Source: Telluria antibiotica (GTDB lineage Bacteria > Pseudomonadota > Gammaproteobacteria > Burkholderiales > Burkholderiaceae_D). From it: 64,000 nt of DNA. The notes under the pieces are model-generated. The model did not search any database and was not told the origin of the DNA. It saw only the letters and a program-made list of their open reading frames with translations. Positions 42,604 to 52,350 of the stretch are shown here, piece by piece. Made by a program: the position numbers and the translations under genes. Position 1 is the stretch's first letter, and each line of letters starts with the position of its first letter. The stretch lies in NCBI RefSeq assembly GCF_011682055.1, contig NZ_JAAQOM010000005.1:124001-188000 (forward strand), read 5' to 3'.

Positions 42604-45600
42604 GTGAGCCCGTCCGCCCCTTTTATCCGCCGCCCCGTCGCAACGTCCCTGCTGATGCTGGCCATCGTGCTGGCAGGCCTCGTCGGCTACAAATTCCTGC
42701 CGCTGTCGGCGCTGCCGCAAGTGGACTTCCCGACGATCCAGGTGCAGACGCTGTACCCGGGCGCGAGCCCGGAAGTGATGGCGCGCACCGTGACGGCGCC
42801 GCTGGAACGCCAGTTCGGCCAGATGGCGGGCCTCGCGCGCATGAGTTCCAACAGCGCGGCCGGCGTCTCCGTCATCACCCTGCAGTTCACGCTGGGCCAG
42901 ACGCTCGACGTGGCGGAGCAGGAAGTGCAGGCCGCGATCAACGCGGGCGGTTCGCTGCTACCGACCGACCTGCCGGCGCCACCCGTGTACGCGAAGGTCA
43001 ACCCGGCCGACGCACCCGTGCTGACGCTCGCCATCACGTCCGACTCGATGCCGCTGACGGAGGTGCAGAACCTCGTCAACACGCGCCTCGCGCTGAAGAT
43101 CAGCCAGGTGACGGGCGTGGGCCTCGTCACGCTGCAGGGCGGCCAGCGGCCGGCCGTGCGCATCCAGGCCGACACGGCTGCCCTCGCGGCGAACGGCCTC
43201 GGTCTCGACACCTTGCGCACGGCGATCACGAACGCCAACGCCAACAGTGCCAAGGGCAGTTTCGACGGCCCGCTGCGCGCGTACACGATCAACGCCAACG
43301 ACCAGCTGGTGACGGTGCCCGACTACACGAACCTGATCGTCTCCTACCGCAACGGCGCCCCGGTGCGCCTGGGCGACGTGGCGAAGGTCGTCGACAGCGC
43401 GGAAAACGTCAAGCTGGGCGCGTGGGCCAATATGAAGCCCGCGATCATCCTGAACGTGCAGCGCCAGCCGGGCGCAAACGTGATCGCCACCGTCGACGCC
43501 ATCAAGCAGCGCCTGCCGGAGCTTGCCGCGAGCCTGCCGCAGAGCGTCCACATGGACGTCCTTTCGGACCGCACGAACGGCATCCGCGCCTCCGTCGAAC
43601 ATGTGCAGATCGAGCTGGTGCTGGCCGTCGTCCTCGTCGTGCTCGTGATCTTCGCGTTCCTGCACAGCGTGCGCGCCACCGTCATCGCGAGCCTCGCCGT
43701 GCCGATCTCCCTCGTCGGCACGTTCGGCGTGATGTACTTGCTGGGCTACAGCCTGAACAACCTGTCGCTGATGGCGCTGACGATCGCCACCGGTTTCGTC
43801 GTCGACGACGCCATCGTCATGATCGAGAACATTTCGCGCTACATCGAAGAAGGCGAGCCGCCGATGGACGCCGCGCTGAAGGGCGCCACGCAGATCGGCT
43901 TCACCATCATCTCGCTAACGGTGTCGCTGATCGCCGTGCTGATCCCGCTGCTGTTCATGGGCGACGTCGTCGGTCGCCTGTTCCGCGAATTCGCGGTGTC
44001 CCTCGCCATCACGATCCTGATCTCGGCCGTCGTGTCGCTGACGCTCGTGCCGATGATGTCGGGCCGCTGGCTGAAGCACCACGACCAGGCGCACGAAAGC
44101 GCGTTCGCGCGCAAGTTCCAGTCGCTGTTCGACTGGACGGTGGGCCACTACGACCGCGGCCTGAACTGGGTGCTGGAACGCCAGGGCCTGACCTTGCTCG
44201 TCGCGCTGGGCACGCTCGTGCTGACGGCGCTGATGTGGGTGTTCATCCCGAAAGGCCTGTTCCCCACGCAGGACACGGGCCAGCTGCAGGCGCGCGTGGA
44301 AGCACGCCAGGCGATCTCGTACAGCGCGATGGCCGACATGCAGCAGGCCGCCGCGCGCGAGATCCTGGCCGACCCGGACGTCGAATCGCTCGCGTCGACG
44401 GTGGGCGTGGACGCCGCCAACAACACGATGCTCCACACGGGCACGATGCTCATCAACCTGAAGAAAAGCCACGGCGACCAGCGCGACCTGATGGACCGCC
44501 TGCGCCGCCGCGTGGCGCAGAACGTCGCCGGTGTCACGCTGTACCTGCAGCCCACGCAGGACCTCACGATCGACGCCGAGACGGGCCCCACGCAATACCG
44601 CCTGTCGATCGAGGGCGCGGACACGAAGACCGTGACGGAATGGGCGAAGAAGATGGTCGACGCGATGGCGCGCCGCAAGGAGCTGGCGAACGTCGTCACG
44701 GACGCCGGCGCCACGGGCGCCGCCGCCTACGTCAACATCGACCGCGACAGCGCGTCGCGGCTGTCCGTCACGGCATCCAACGTCGACGACGCGTTGTACA
44801 GCGCGTTCGGCCAGCGCATCGTGTCGACGATCTTCACGGAGACGAACCAGTACCGCGTGATCCTGGAAGCGCAGCAGGACGAGAACATGTCGCTCGATGC
44901 GCTGGCCGACCTGCAGCTGCGCACGGGCTCCGGCTCGCCGACGCCGCTGTCCGCCATCGCCGCCATCACGGAGCAGGCCGCGCCGCTGCAGATCACGCAC
45001 GTCGCGCAATACCCCGCGACGACGATCGGCTTCGACACGGCGAACGGCATCAAGCTGGGCACCGCCGTCGCCGCCATCAAGGACGTCGCGAAGGAGATCG
45101 GCCTGCCGGCCTCCGTCAGCATGACCTTCCTCGGTGCATCCGGTGCGTATCAGGCGTCGCTGACAAACCAGCTGTGGCTGATCCTCGCGGCCGTCGTCTG
45201 CGTGTACATCGTGCTGGGCGTGCTGTACGAGAGCTACATCCACCCGCTGACGATCCTGTCGACCCTCCCGTCGGCCGGCGTGGGTGCACTGCTGGCGCTG
45301 GGCGTGACGGGGCAGGGCCTCGGCGTCATCGGCATCATCGGCATCATCCTCCTGATCGGCATCGTCAAGAAGAACGCGATCATGATGATCGACTTCGCCA
45401 TCGAGGCCGAGCGCGACGAAGGCAAGGACCCGCGCACCGCGATCCACCAGGCCGCGATGCTGCGCTTCCGTCCCATCATCATGACCACGCTGGCCGCGCT
45501 GTTCGCCGCGATCCCGCTGATGTTCGGCTGGGGCGAGGGCGCCGAACTGCGCCGGCCGCTGGGCCTCGCCATCTTCGGTGGGCTGATCGTGAGCCAGCTC

Positions 45601-45720
45601 CTCACGCTGTTCACGACGCCCGTCATCTACCTGGCGTTCGACCGCATGGCGCGGCGCTGGGGCGGCGCCGAGCCCGCGAAGCCGCGCTCGGAACCCAAGC
45701 CTGGCGGGGCGGGCGCATGA
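42604..45720 (+). CDS. mdtB: RND multidrug efflux permease, MdtB-like
   Basis: About 1038 residues. GTG at 42604 is preferred over GTG at 42601 because GAGGAGG is then six bases upstream. The N-terminus [20 protein letters not shown] is the usual RND start. Twelve membrane helices surround two large periplasmic loops. Proton-relay residues are in [14 protein letters not shown] (Asp pair, helix 4), and [18 protein letters not shown] is on helix 10. It is most like MdtB/BepE-type subunits of heteromeric pumps. Its stop overlaps the start of the MdtC gene (ATGA). Confidence 0.93.
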   Translation: MSPSAPFIRRPVATSLLMLAIVLAGLVGYKFLPLSALPQVDFPTIQVQTLYPGASPEVMARTVTAPLERQFGQMAGLARMSSNSAAGVSVITLQFTLGQTLDVAEQEVQAAINAGGSLLPTDLPAPPVYAKVNPADAPVLTLAITSDSMPLTEVQNLVNTRLALKISQVTGVGLVTLQGGQRPAVRIQADTAALAANGLGLDTLRTAITNANANSAKGSFDGPLRAYTINANDQLVTVPDYTNLIVSYRNGAPVRLGDVAKVVDSAENVKLGAWANMKPAIILNVQRQPGANVIATVDAIKQRLPELAASLPQSVHMDVLSDRTNGIRASVEHVQIELVLAVVLVVLVIFAFLHSVRATVIASLAVPISLVGTFGVMYLLGYSLNNLSLMALTIATGFVVDDAIVMIENISRYIEEGEPPMDAALKGATQIGFTIISLTVSLIAVLIPLLFMGDVVGRLFREFAVSLAITILISAVVSLTLVPMMSGRWLKHHDQAHESAFARKFQSLFDWTVGHYDRGLNWVLERQGLTLLVALGTLVLTALMWVFIPKGLFPTQDTGQLQARVEARQAISYSAMADMQQAAAREILADPDVESLASTVGVDAANNTMLHTGTMLINLKKSHGDQRDLMDRLRRRVAQNVAGVTLYLQPTQDLTIDAETGPTQYRLSIEGADTKTVTEWAKKMVDAMARRKELANVVTDAGATGAAAYVNIDRDSASRLSVTASNVDDALYSAFGQRIVSTIFTETNQYRVILEAQQDENMSLDALADLQLRTGSGSPTPLSAIAAITEQAAPLQITHVAQYPATTIGFDTANGIKLGTAVAAIKDVAKEIGLPASVSMTFLGASGAYQASLTNQLWLILAAVVCVYIVLGVLYESYIHPLTILSTLPSAGVGALLALGVTGQGLGVIGIIGIILLIGIVKKNAIMMIDFAIEAERDEGKDPRTAIHQAAMLRFRPIIMTTLAALFAAIPLMFGWGEGAELRRPLGLAIFGGLIVSQLLTLFTTPVIYLAFDRMARRWGGAEPAKPRSEPKPGGAGA

Positions 45721-48700
45721 GCCTGTCGCAACCGTTCATCCGGCGGCCCATCGCGACGGTGCTGCTGACCATCGGCATCGCGCTGGCGGGCATCGCCGCG
45801 TTCTTCGTGCTTCCGGTGTCGCCGCTGCCGCAGGTGGACTACCCGACGATCTCCGTGTCGGCGAACCTGCCGGGCGGCAGTCCGGACACGATGGCCACGT
45901 CGGTGGCGACCCCGCTGGAGCGGCGCCTCGCCGTCATCGCCGGCGTCAACGAGATCACGTCCAGCAGCGGCAACGGCTCCACCCGCATCAACCTGCAGTT
46001 CGACCTGACGCGCCAGATCGATTCCGCCGCGCGCGAAGTGCAGGCCGCGATCAACGCGTCGCGGGCCGACCTGCCGGCCACGTTGCGCAGCAACCCCACG
46101 TACCGCAAGGCGAATCCCGCCGACGCGCCCGTGCTGATCCTGGCGCTGACGTCGAAGGCGCGCAGCCCGGGCCAGATCTACGACGAAGTGTCGAACATCG
46201 TGCAGCAGAAGATCGCGCAGGTGAAGGGCGTGGGCGACGTGGAGCTGGGCGGCGGCTCGCTGCCCGCCGTGCGCGTCGACCTGAACCCGTACCAGCTGAA
46301 CCAGTACGGCCTGGCGACGGAAGACGTGCGCGCCGCCATCCAGGCCACCAACGCGAACCGGCCGAAGGGCGCGCTGGAAGGGCAGGGCATGCGGCTGCAG
46401 ATCTATTCGCAGGCGAACACGCCGACGAACGGGCGCACGGCGGCCGACTACAAGGGCCTCGTCGTCGCGTGGCGCAATGGTTCCGCGATCCGCCTGCAGG
46501 ACGTGGCGGACGTCACGGACGGCGTCGAGGACATCCACACGCTGGGCCTGTTCAACGGCGAGCCCGCCGTGGTCGTGCTGATCACGAGCCAGCCCGGCGC
46601 GAACGTCATCGAGACCGTCGACGGCGTGCGCGCGCTGTTGCCGCAACTGCAGGCGCAGCTCCCGCAGGACGTGCACATGCAGGTCGCGTCGGACCGCACC
46701 AACTCGATCCGCGCGTCGCTGCACGAGATCGAGATGACGCTGATGATCTCGATCCTGCTCGTCGTGCTCGTCGTTTCCGTGTTCCTGCGCAGCGCGCGCG
46801 CGACCGTCGTGCCGGCGGTGGCTACCATCGTGTCGCTGCTGGGCACCTTCGGCGTCATGTACATGCTGGGCTTCTCGCTGAACAACCTCTCGCTGATGGC
46901 GCTGACGGTGGCCACCGGCTTCGTCGTCGACGATGCCATCGTCGTGCTGGAAAACACGAGCCGCCACGTCGAGCAGGGCATGGGCCGCATGAAGGCGGCG
47001 CTGCTGGGTGCGCAGGAAGTGGGCTTCACCGTGCTCTCGATCAGCCTGTCGCTTGTCGCCGTGTTCATCCCGCTGCTGTTCATGGGCGGGCAGGTGGGCC
47101 GGCTGTTCCGCGAATTCGCCGTCACCCTGTCGGCCGCCGTGATGATCTCGCTCGTGATCTCGCTGACGACGACGCCGATGCTGTGCGCCATGCTGCTGAA
47201 GCCCGGCCAGAAGCTGCACGGCCACGTCGAGCGCAAGCAGGGCCGCCTCGCGCGCTGGTCCGAGCGGGCGTTCGACGGCGCGCTGAAGTCGTACGAGCAC
47301 GCGCTGGACTGGGCGCTGGACATGAAGCCGCTCGTCATCCTGATCCTCTTGTTCGTCGTCGGCCTGAACGTGTACCTGTTTTCCAACGCGCCGAAGGGCT
47401 TCTTCCCGCAGCAGGACACGGGCCAGGTCAACGGCGGCATGCGCGCCGACCAGAGCATCTCGTTCCAGGCCATGCAGGGCAAGCTGCGCCAGCTCGTGAA
47501 CGTCATCAAGAGCGATCCGGCCGTCGACACCGTCGTCGGCTTCACCGGAGGCTCGCGCGCGGGCGGCGGCTTCATGTTCATGAATCTGAAGCCCGCGAGC
47601 CAGCGCGCGAAGGGCGAGAGCGGCCAGGCCGTGATCGCGCGCCTGCGTCCGAAGCTCGCCCAGGTGACGGGCGTGCAGCTGTTCCTGAATCCCGTGCAGG
47701 ACTTGCGCATGGGCGGGCGCCAGTCGAACTCCACGTACCAGTACACGCTGAAGAGCGACAACCGCGCCGACCTCAAGACGTGGGCATCGAAGCTGGCCGA
47801 CGCGATGAAGACACAGAAGGCGCTGACCGACGTCGACACCGACCAGGCGGACAACGGCGTCGAGACCTATGTCGACATCGACAAGCAGACGGCCGCCCGC
47901 ATGGGCATCGCCGCGAAGGATGTCGACAACGCGCTGTACGACGCGTTCGGCCAGCGCCAGGTCGCCAACATCTACGACGAGTTGAACCAGTACCACGTGA
48001 TCATGGGCGTCGCGCAGAAGTACGCGCGCTCGCCGGCCGCGCTGGACGACGTGTACGTGCCTGCCAAGAACGCGGCCGGCGCCAGCACGGCCGCCGCGGC
48101 CACGACGGCGTCGACCAGCGGCACGCCGGCCGCGCCAGCGAACCTGACGGCCGCGCGCGATCCGGCCAGCGGATCGGCGCTGTCGACGGGCGCCACGACG
48201 ATGGTGCCGCTGTCCGCCATCGCCCATTTCGCCGAACGGGCGACGCCCAGCTCCGTCAACCACCAGGACGGAGAACTTGCGACGACGATCTCGTTCAACC
48301 TCGCCGACGGGTACTCGCTGTCCGAGGCGCAGCAGGCGGTGCTGCAGGCGGAAGCGGACATCGGCATGCCGACCAACGTGCGCGGCAGCTTCCAGGGCCA
48401 GGCCAAGCAGGCGCAGGAATCGAACCAGCAGCAACCCCTGCTGATCCTCGCCGCGATCGTCGTCATCTACATCGTGCTGGGCATCCTGTACGAAAGTCTC
48501 GTGCACCCGATCACCGTGCTGTCGACGTTGCCGTCGGCCGGCGTGGGCGCCGTGCTGGCGCTACTGCTGTTCCACATGGAGTTTTCCATCATCGCGCTGA
48601 TCGGCGTGTTCCTCCTGATCGGCATCGTCAAGAAGAACGCGATCCTGATCATCGACTTCGCGCTGGAAGCGGAGCGCGCGCGCGGCCTCTCGGCCACGGA

Positions 48701-48986
48701 AGCCGTGCGCGAGGCGTGCCTGCTGCGCTTCCGGCCGATCCTGATGACGACCTTGGCCGCCGCTTTGGGCGCGCTGCCGCTGGCGATCGGCTTCGGCGAA
48801 GGCTCCGAACTGCGCCAGCCGCTGGGCATCGCCATCATCGGCGGCCTGATCGCGAGCCAGCTCCTTACCTTGCTCACGACGCCCGTCGTCTACGTCTACG
48901 TCGACAAGCTGCGCCGCCGCGGCGCCGACGAGCACCACCTGGTCCGCCATCCGCTGGAGGACCAGCCATCGACTTCGCCATCATGA
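45717..48986 (+). CDS. mdtC: RND multidrug efflux permease, MdtC-like, with extra periplasmic loop
   Basis: 1089 residues, against about 1025 for typical MdtC. It has all RND hallmarks: [16 protein letters not shown] start, [14 protein letters not shown] on helix 4, and [18 protein letters not shown] on helix 10. The extra length is an Ala/Ser/Thr-rich insertion at about residues 782-828 (from [14 protein letters not shown] to ALSTGATTM). It lies in the second periplasmic domain just before [10 protein letters not shown]. MdtB and MdtC are expected to form a hetero-trimer driven by proton entry. It starts within the mdtB stop and its own stop overlaps the outer-membrane factor gene. Confidence 0.93.
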   Translation: MSLSQPFIRRPIATVLLTIGIALAGIAAFFVLPVSPLPQVDYPTISVSANLPGGSPDTMATSVATPLERRLAVIAGVNEITSSSGNGSTRINLQFDLTRQIDSAAREVQAAINASRADLPATLRSNPTYRKANPADAPVLILALTSKARSPGQIYDEVSNIVQQKIAQVKGVGDVELGGGSLPAVRVDLNPYQLNQYGLATEDVRAAIQATNANRPKGALEGQGMRLQIYSQANTPTNGRTAADYKGLVVAWRNGSAIRLQDVADVTDGVEDIHTLGLFNGEPAVVVLITSQPGANVIETVDGVRALLPQLQAQLPQDVHMQVASDRTNSIRASLHEIEMTLMISILLVVLVVSVFLRSARATVVPAVATIVSLLGTFGVMYMLGFSLNNLSLMALTVATGFVVDDAIVVLENTSRHVEQGMGRMKAALLGAQEVGFTVLSISLSLVAVFIPLLFMGGQVGRLFREFAVTLSAAVMISLVISLTTTPMLCAMLLKPGQKLHGHVERKQGRLARWSERAFDGALKSYEHALDWALDMKPLVILILLFVVGLNVYLFSNAPKGFFPQQDTGQVNGGMRADQSISFQAMQGKLRQLVNVIKSDPAVDTVVGFTGGSRAGGGFMFMNLKPASQRAKGESGQAVIARLRPKLAQVTGVQLFLNPVQDLRMGGRQSNSTYQYTLKSDNRADLKTWASKLADAMKTQKALTDVDTDQADNGVETYVDIDKQTAARMGIAAKDVDNALYDAFGQRQVANIYDELNQYHVIMGVAQKYARSPAALDDVYVPAKNAAGASTAAAATTASTSGTPAAPANLTAARDPASGSALSTGATTMVPLSAIAHFAERATPSSVNHQDGELATTISFNLADGYSLSEAQQAVLQAEADIGMPTNVRGSFQGQAKQAQESNQQQPLLILAAIVVIYIVLGILYESLVHPITVLSTLPSAGVGAVLALLLFHMEFSIIALIGVFLLIGIVKKNAILIIDFALEAERARGLSATEAVREACLLRFRPILMTTLAAALGALPLAIGFGEGSELRQPLGIAIIGGLIASQLLTLLTTPVVYVYVDKLRRRGADEHHLVRHPLEDQPSTSPS

Positions 48987-50437
48987 ACCACACCATGCGC
49001 ACCACCGTGATCCTCCGTTCCCTGACGCATGCCTTGCTGGCGGCCGCCGTGCTGTCCGGCTGCGCGTTCACGCCCGCGTACGAGCGCCCGACGACGCCCC
49101 GGCCTGCAGCCTTCAAGGAACTGCAAGGCTCGGCGCCGGCCGGCTGGGCGCCCGCCGCGCCCGCCGATGCGCTCGAACGGGGGCCATGGTGGAACCTGTT
49201 CTCCGACCCCGTGCTCGACGGCTTGATGGGCCAGGTGGAGGTCAGCAACCAGAACGTGGCAGCCGCCGTCGCCGCGTACGCGCAGGCGCGCGCCGTCGTG
49301 GCGGAGCAGCGCGCGGCTCTGTTCCCTACCGTGACCTTGACCGGAGGCGCCAACCGCAACGGCAGCGGGGGTGGCTCGAACAACGCTGGCAATGGCAGCG
49401 GCCGGACGTCGAACAGCTACCGGCTGAACATCGGCTCGACGTGGGAGCCGGACGTGTGGGGCCGGCTCCGCGCGGGCGTGTCCGCGGCGCAGGCGAATGC
49501 GCAGGCCAGTGCGGCCGACCTCGCGTCCGCGCGCCTGTCCGCGCAGGGCGAGCTGGCCGCCGATTATTTTTCGCTGCGCTCCGTCGACGCCCAGCGCGCG
49601 CTGCTGGCGACGACGATCGAGGGCTACCAGCGCGTGCTGAAGATCACGCAGAACCGCTTCGACGTGGGCATCGTGCCGCACTCCGACGTCTACCAGGCGC
49701 AGACCCAGCTCGCCAGCGCGCAGAGCGACGACCTGGCGCTGGCACGCCAGCGCGCGCAGTACGAGCACGCAATCGCGGTCCTCGTCGGCAAGGCGCCCGC
49801 CGACTTCGCGCTCGCGCCCGTGCCGTGGAACGTGACGGTGCCGGACGTGCCGGTGGGCGTGCCGTCCGCGCTGCTGGAACGCCGCCCGGACATCGCCGCT
49901 GCCGAGCGCGCCGTGGCCGCGTCCAATGCGCAGATCGGGATCGTGCGCTCCGCCTACTTCCCGCAGATCGGCCTCACGGCGTCGTACGGCCCGGCCGCCA
50001 GCGCCATCGGCGACCTGTTCAAGGCGTCGAGCATGGCGTGGGCGCTGGGCCTGTCGGCGACGGAGACGATCTTCAACGGCGGCGCCAACCGCGCGGCCGT
50101 GCAGGGCGCGACGGCGGCGCGCGAGCAGGCCGTCGCGCGCTATCGCCAGACGGTGCTGGCCGCGTTCGCCGACGTCGAGGATCAACTTGCCGCCACGCGC
50201 GTGCTGGCGCGGCAGCAGGACTTGCTGCGCGTGGCGTCGGAGGCCGCGGACAAGGTCGAGGAGCAGGTGCTGAACCGCTACAAGGCCGGCCAGGTGAGCT
50301 ATTCGGAAGTGGTGCAGGCGCAGGTGACGGCGCTGAACGCGCGCCGCGCGCTCGTGCAGGCGCAGGGCAATCGCCAGACGACGGCCGTCGCGCTGATCCA
50401 GTCGCTGGGTGGCGGCTGGCACGCGGGCCAGGAGTAG
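48983..50437 (+). CDS. Outer-membrane efflux lipoprotein, NodT/OprM family
   Basis: 484 residues. The start ATG at 48983 overlaps the mdtC stop (ATGA). The lipobox LSGC (near residue 27; signal LTHALLAAAVLSGC) gives a lipid-anchored outer-membrane factor. Two OEP repeats form the periplasmic alpha-barrel (GLMGQVEVSNQNVAAAVAAYAQARA; ERAVAASNAQIGIVRSAYFPQIGL). An Asn/Gly/Ser-rich insertion (GNGSGGGSNNAGNGSG) lies at about residues 125-145. It completes a tripartite pump with MdtA, MdtB and MdtC in one operon. Confidence 0.93.
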   Translation: MNHTMRTTVILRSLTHALLAAAVLSGCAFTPAYERPTTPRPAAFKELQGSAPAGWAPAAPADALERGPWWNLFSDPVLDGLMGQVEVSNQNVAAAVAAYAQARAVVAEQRAALFPTVTLTGGANRNGSGGGSNNAGNGSGRTSNSYRLNIGSTWEPDVWGRLRAGVSAAQANAQASAADLASARLSAQGELAADYFSLRSVDAQRALLATTIEGYQRVLKITQNRFDVGIVPHSDVYQAQTQLASAQSDDLALARQRAQYEHAIAVLVGKAPADFALAPVPWNVTVPDVPVGVPSALLERRPDIAAAERAVAASNAQIGIVRSAYFPQIGLTASYGPAASAIGDLFKASSMAWALGLSATETIFNGGANRAAVQGATAAREQAVARYRQTVLAAFADVEDQLAATRVLARQQDLLRVASEAADKVEEQVLNRYKAGQVSYSEVVQAQVTALNARRALVQAQGNRQTTAVALIQSLGGGWHAGQE

Positions 50438-50440
50438 ACG

Positions 50441-50830
50441 ATGCCCGGGTGGAGCGCGCTGTACCTGGCCGGCGACGTCGCGCTGTCGGCCTGGATGTTG
50501 CGCGACGAGTTCCGCCGCCGCGGCCGCGCCGCCTTTGTTGCGACGATGGAGCTGCTGGGCAGCGTGTGTCTCGCGCTGCCCGCGTTTACCTATCTCGACA
50601 AGGACGTGGCGGCGCTGTTCGACGATGCGGCGTTATGGAGTCTGTTCGTGGTCGGGCTGGCGACACTGGCGTGCTTCGGCTGGCGCGACGTCCGCAAGAG
50701 CCTCGCCGACCCGCGCACGGCATGGCTGCCGCGACGCCGGCGCTGGCTCATCACGGCGCTGGGACCGGGCATGATGCTGGCCGCATCGATTCCCGAAGTA
50801 TGGTGGGGCGGGCTCGCCCTGGCTCACTAA
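50441..50830 (+). CDS. Small hypothetical membrane protein at the end of the pump operon
   Basis: 129 residues, starting three bases after the outer-membrane factor stop. Three or four predicted membrane helices: about residues 4-20, 30-50 (FVATMELLGSVCLALPAFTY), 63-80 (LWSLFVVGLATLACFGW) and 103-125. No family was recognised. Its position at the end of the pump operon may reflect co-transcription only. The stop (TAA, 50828-50830) touches the start of a repeat cluster. Confidence 0.7.
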   Translation: MPGWSALYLAGDVALSAWMLRDEFRRRGRAAFVATMELLGSVCLALPAFTYLDKDVAALFDDAALWSLFVVGLATLACFGWRDVRKSLADPRTAWLPRRRRWLITALGPGMMLAASIPEVWWGGLALAH

Positions 50831-51022
50831 ATTCGGGGTCAGAGCACATTCTTCCGAAAATTCGGGGTCAGAGCACTTTTCGGCGCAAGTTCGTCAAAGA
50901 AAAAGATCTTTTCGTCCTCATTGGGGGACGGACCGCAATGCGGTCGCTGGTGCAGCAATTTCACCTGAAATCCAAATTTGCTCTGACCCCGAATTGCACG
51001 CAAAACGTGCTCTGACCCCGAA
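50829..51022. repeat. Nested repeat cluster, TTCGGGGTCAGAGCAC type
   Basis: Two direct copies of AATTCGGGGTCAGAGCAC (50830-50847 and 50859-50876) are followed after about 100 bases by two inverted copies (GCTCTGACCCCGAATT at 50980-50995 and GTGCTCTGACCCCGAA at 51007-51022). Together they form an imperfect stem-loop about 190 bases long. The loop sequence (about 50877-50979) has no clear ORF, though GGACCGCAATGCGGTC is itself palindromic. Repeats of this kind in related genomes are often mobilised in trans by REP-associated transposases; that link is inference. Confidence 0.8.
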
Positions 51023-51034
51023 GTTCCGATCTGC

Positions 51035-51060
51035 CGTAGGGTGGGCACCCTGTGCCTACC
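51035..51060. repeat. Half copy of the CGTAGGGTGGGC dispersed repeat
   Basis: The left arm CGTAGGGTGGGCACCCTGTG, then CCTACC, matches copy 1 (42505) and copy 3 (57057). The right arm is missing, because the stop of the minus-strand SBF transporter gene begins at 51066. It is therefore a truncated member of the family. Confidence 0.75.
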
Positions 51061-51065
51061 ATGCG

Positions 51066-52058
51066 TCACCGCGGCTCGCGGCCCCATTTCTGCGCCAGTA
51101 CGGCGCACACCATCAGCTGGATCTGGTGGAACAGCATCACGGGCAGGATGACCATGCCCAGCGCGCTCGGCGCAAACAGCACCTTCGCCATCGGCACGCC
51201 GCTCGCCAGGCTCTTTTTCGAGCCACAGAACACGATCGTGATCTCGTCCTCGCGGTTGAAGCCGAGGCGCCGGCTCGTCCATGTGGCGAGACCCAGCGCG
51301 ATCGCCAACATCACGCAGTTGATGGCGACGAGGCCCGCGAGCGCTTCGCCGGACAGTTTGTGCCACAGCCCTTCGATGACGGATTCGGAAAACGCGGTGT
51401 AGACGACGAGCAGGATCGAGCCCTGGTCGACGATCTTCAGCATCGGCTTGTGGCTGTCCACCCAGCGCCCGATCCACGGGCGCAGGAACTGACCGGCCAG
51501 GAACGGCAGCAGCAGTTGCTCCACGATGGCGATCACGGCATCCAGCGCCGAGCCGCCCGCCGCGCCGCGCACGATCAACGTGGACACGAGCAGCGGCGTG
51601 ACGAAGATGCCGACGAAGTTCGATGCCGACGCGCTGCACACGGCTGCCGCCACGTTCCCCCGCGCCATCGACGTGAACGCGATCGACGATTGCACGGTCG
51701 AGGGCAGGGTGCACAGGAACAGGATGCCCACGTACAGCTCCGGCGTGACGACGCTGCCCGCCAGCGGCTTCAGCGCAAGGCCCAGCAGCGGGAACATGAC
51801 GAACGTGGATGCGAGCACCAGCAGATGCAGGCGCCAGTGCGTGAGGCCGGAGACGAGCGCCTCGCGCGACAGCTTGGCGCCGTGCAGGAAGAACAACAGG
51901 CCGATGGCGACCGTGGTGATCCTGCCGAGGACGACAGCCGTGTGGCCCGCGCACGGCAGCACGCTCGCGAGGGCGACGGTGCACAGCAGCAGGACGGTGA
52001 AGGTGTCGATCGACAGGCGGCGCAGCAGGGCGGAAAGGGGGGCGAGGAGGCTTGGCAT
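51066..52058 (-). CDS. Bile acid:sodium symporter-like transporter (SBF_like/YfeH group)
   Basis: 330 residues with about ten membrane helices. Family traits include ITTVAIGLLFFLHGAKLSREA, LKPLAGSVVTPELYVGILFLCTLPSTVQSSIAFTSMARGNVAAAVCSASASNFVGIF (Na+-binding region) and TIVFCGSKKSLASGVPMAKVLF. The best-known relatives are YfeH and plant RCH1-type proteins, with unknown or anion/metabolite substrates. It has its own promoter region to the right, shared with the divergent PL4 gene. A hairpin with 11-base arms lies at 52132-52159 in that space. Confidence 0.9.
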   Translation of the reverse strand: MPSLLAPLSALLRRLSIDTFTVLLLCTVALASVLPCAGHTAVVLGRITTVAIGLLFFLHGAKLSREALVSGLTHWRLHLLVLASTFVMFPLLGLALKPLAGSVVTPELYVGILFLCTLPSTVQSSIAFTSMARGNVAAAVCSASASNFVGIFVTPLLVSTLIVRGAAGGSALDAVIAIVEQLLLPFLAGQFLRPWIGRWVDSHKPMLKIVDQGSILLVVYTAFSESVIEGLWHKLSGEALAGLVAINCVMLAIALGLATWTSRRLGFNREDEITIVFCGSKKSLASGVPMAKVLFAPSALGMVILPVMLFHQIQLMVCAVLAQKWGREPR

Positions 52059-52131
52059 GGTGAGGTCGGCGAGAGAACTCCGGGCGGCGCCGGACCCGTC
52101 ATTTTATCCGCATCCGCGCCCGCGTGCATGC

Positions 52132-52159
52132 CGAAGCGCCCGTCGCTACGGGCGCTTCG
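52132..52159. repeat. Perfect hairpin in the divergent SBF/PL4 intergenic region
   Basis: CGAAGCGCCCG (52132-52142) and CGGGCGCTTCG (52149-52159) form an 11-base-pair stem around TCGCTA. No T-run follows on either strand, and no gene ends here, so it is more likely a 5' leader structure or operator than a terminator. The rest of the 292-base gap shows no other clear feature. Confidence 0.45.
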
Positions 52160-52350
52160 CTCAAGCGCATGATTCTTTGTGCAACGGACCGTGCGCCCCG
52201 TTGACCCGCCGCGCGGGTGCCATCAATACTAGCGTGCCAACAAGGCAACGACAGCAACGACGACCGGGCCGGACGTCCCGGGATCATGGAGCCCGCCGCA
52301 GGCATGGGAGGGGCGCGTCACGTCCTCACCAATAACAGGAGACAGGCACG

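Noticed and set aside
42522..45716. Open frame upstream of mdtC that would give a 2154-residue protein
   Set aside because: The extra part is the shifted frame of mdtB, rich in Arg, Pro and Gly without RND motifs. mdtC starts at 45717 with the normal RND N-terminus.
46469..48982. Open frame that would extend the outer-membrane factor by 838 codons
   Set aside because: It lies in another frame of mdtC. The lipoprotein signal and ATGA overlap fix the start at 48983.
50829..51022. CRISPR-like array
   Set aside because: The repeats are two direct and two inverted copies with unequal spacers, not regularly spaced direct repeats, and no cas genes are near.
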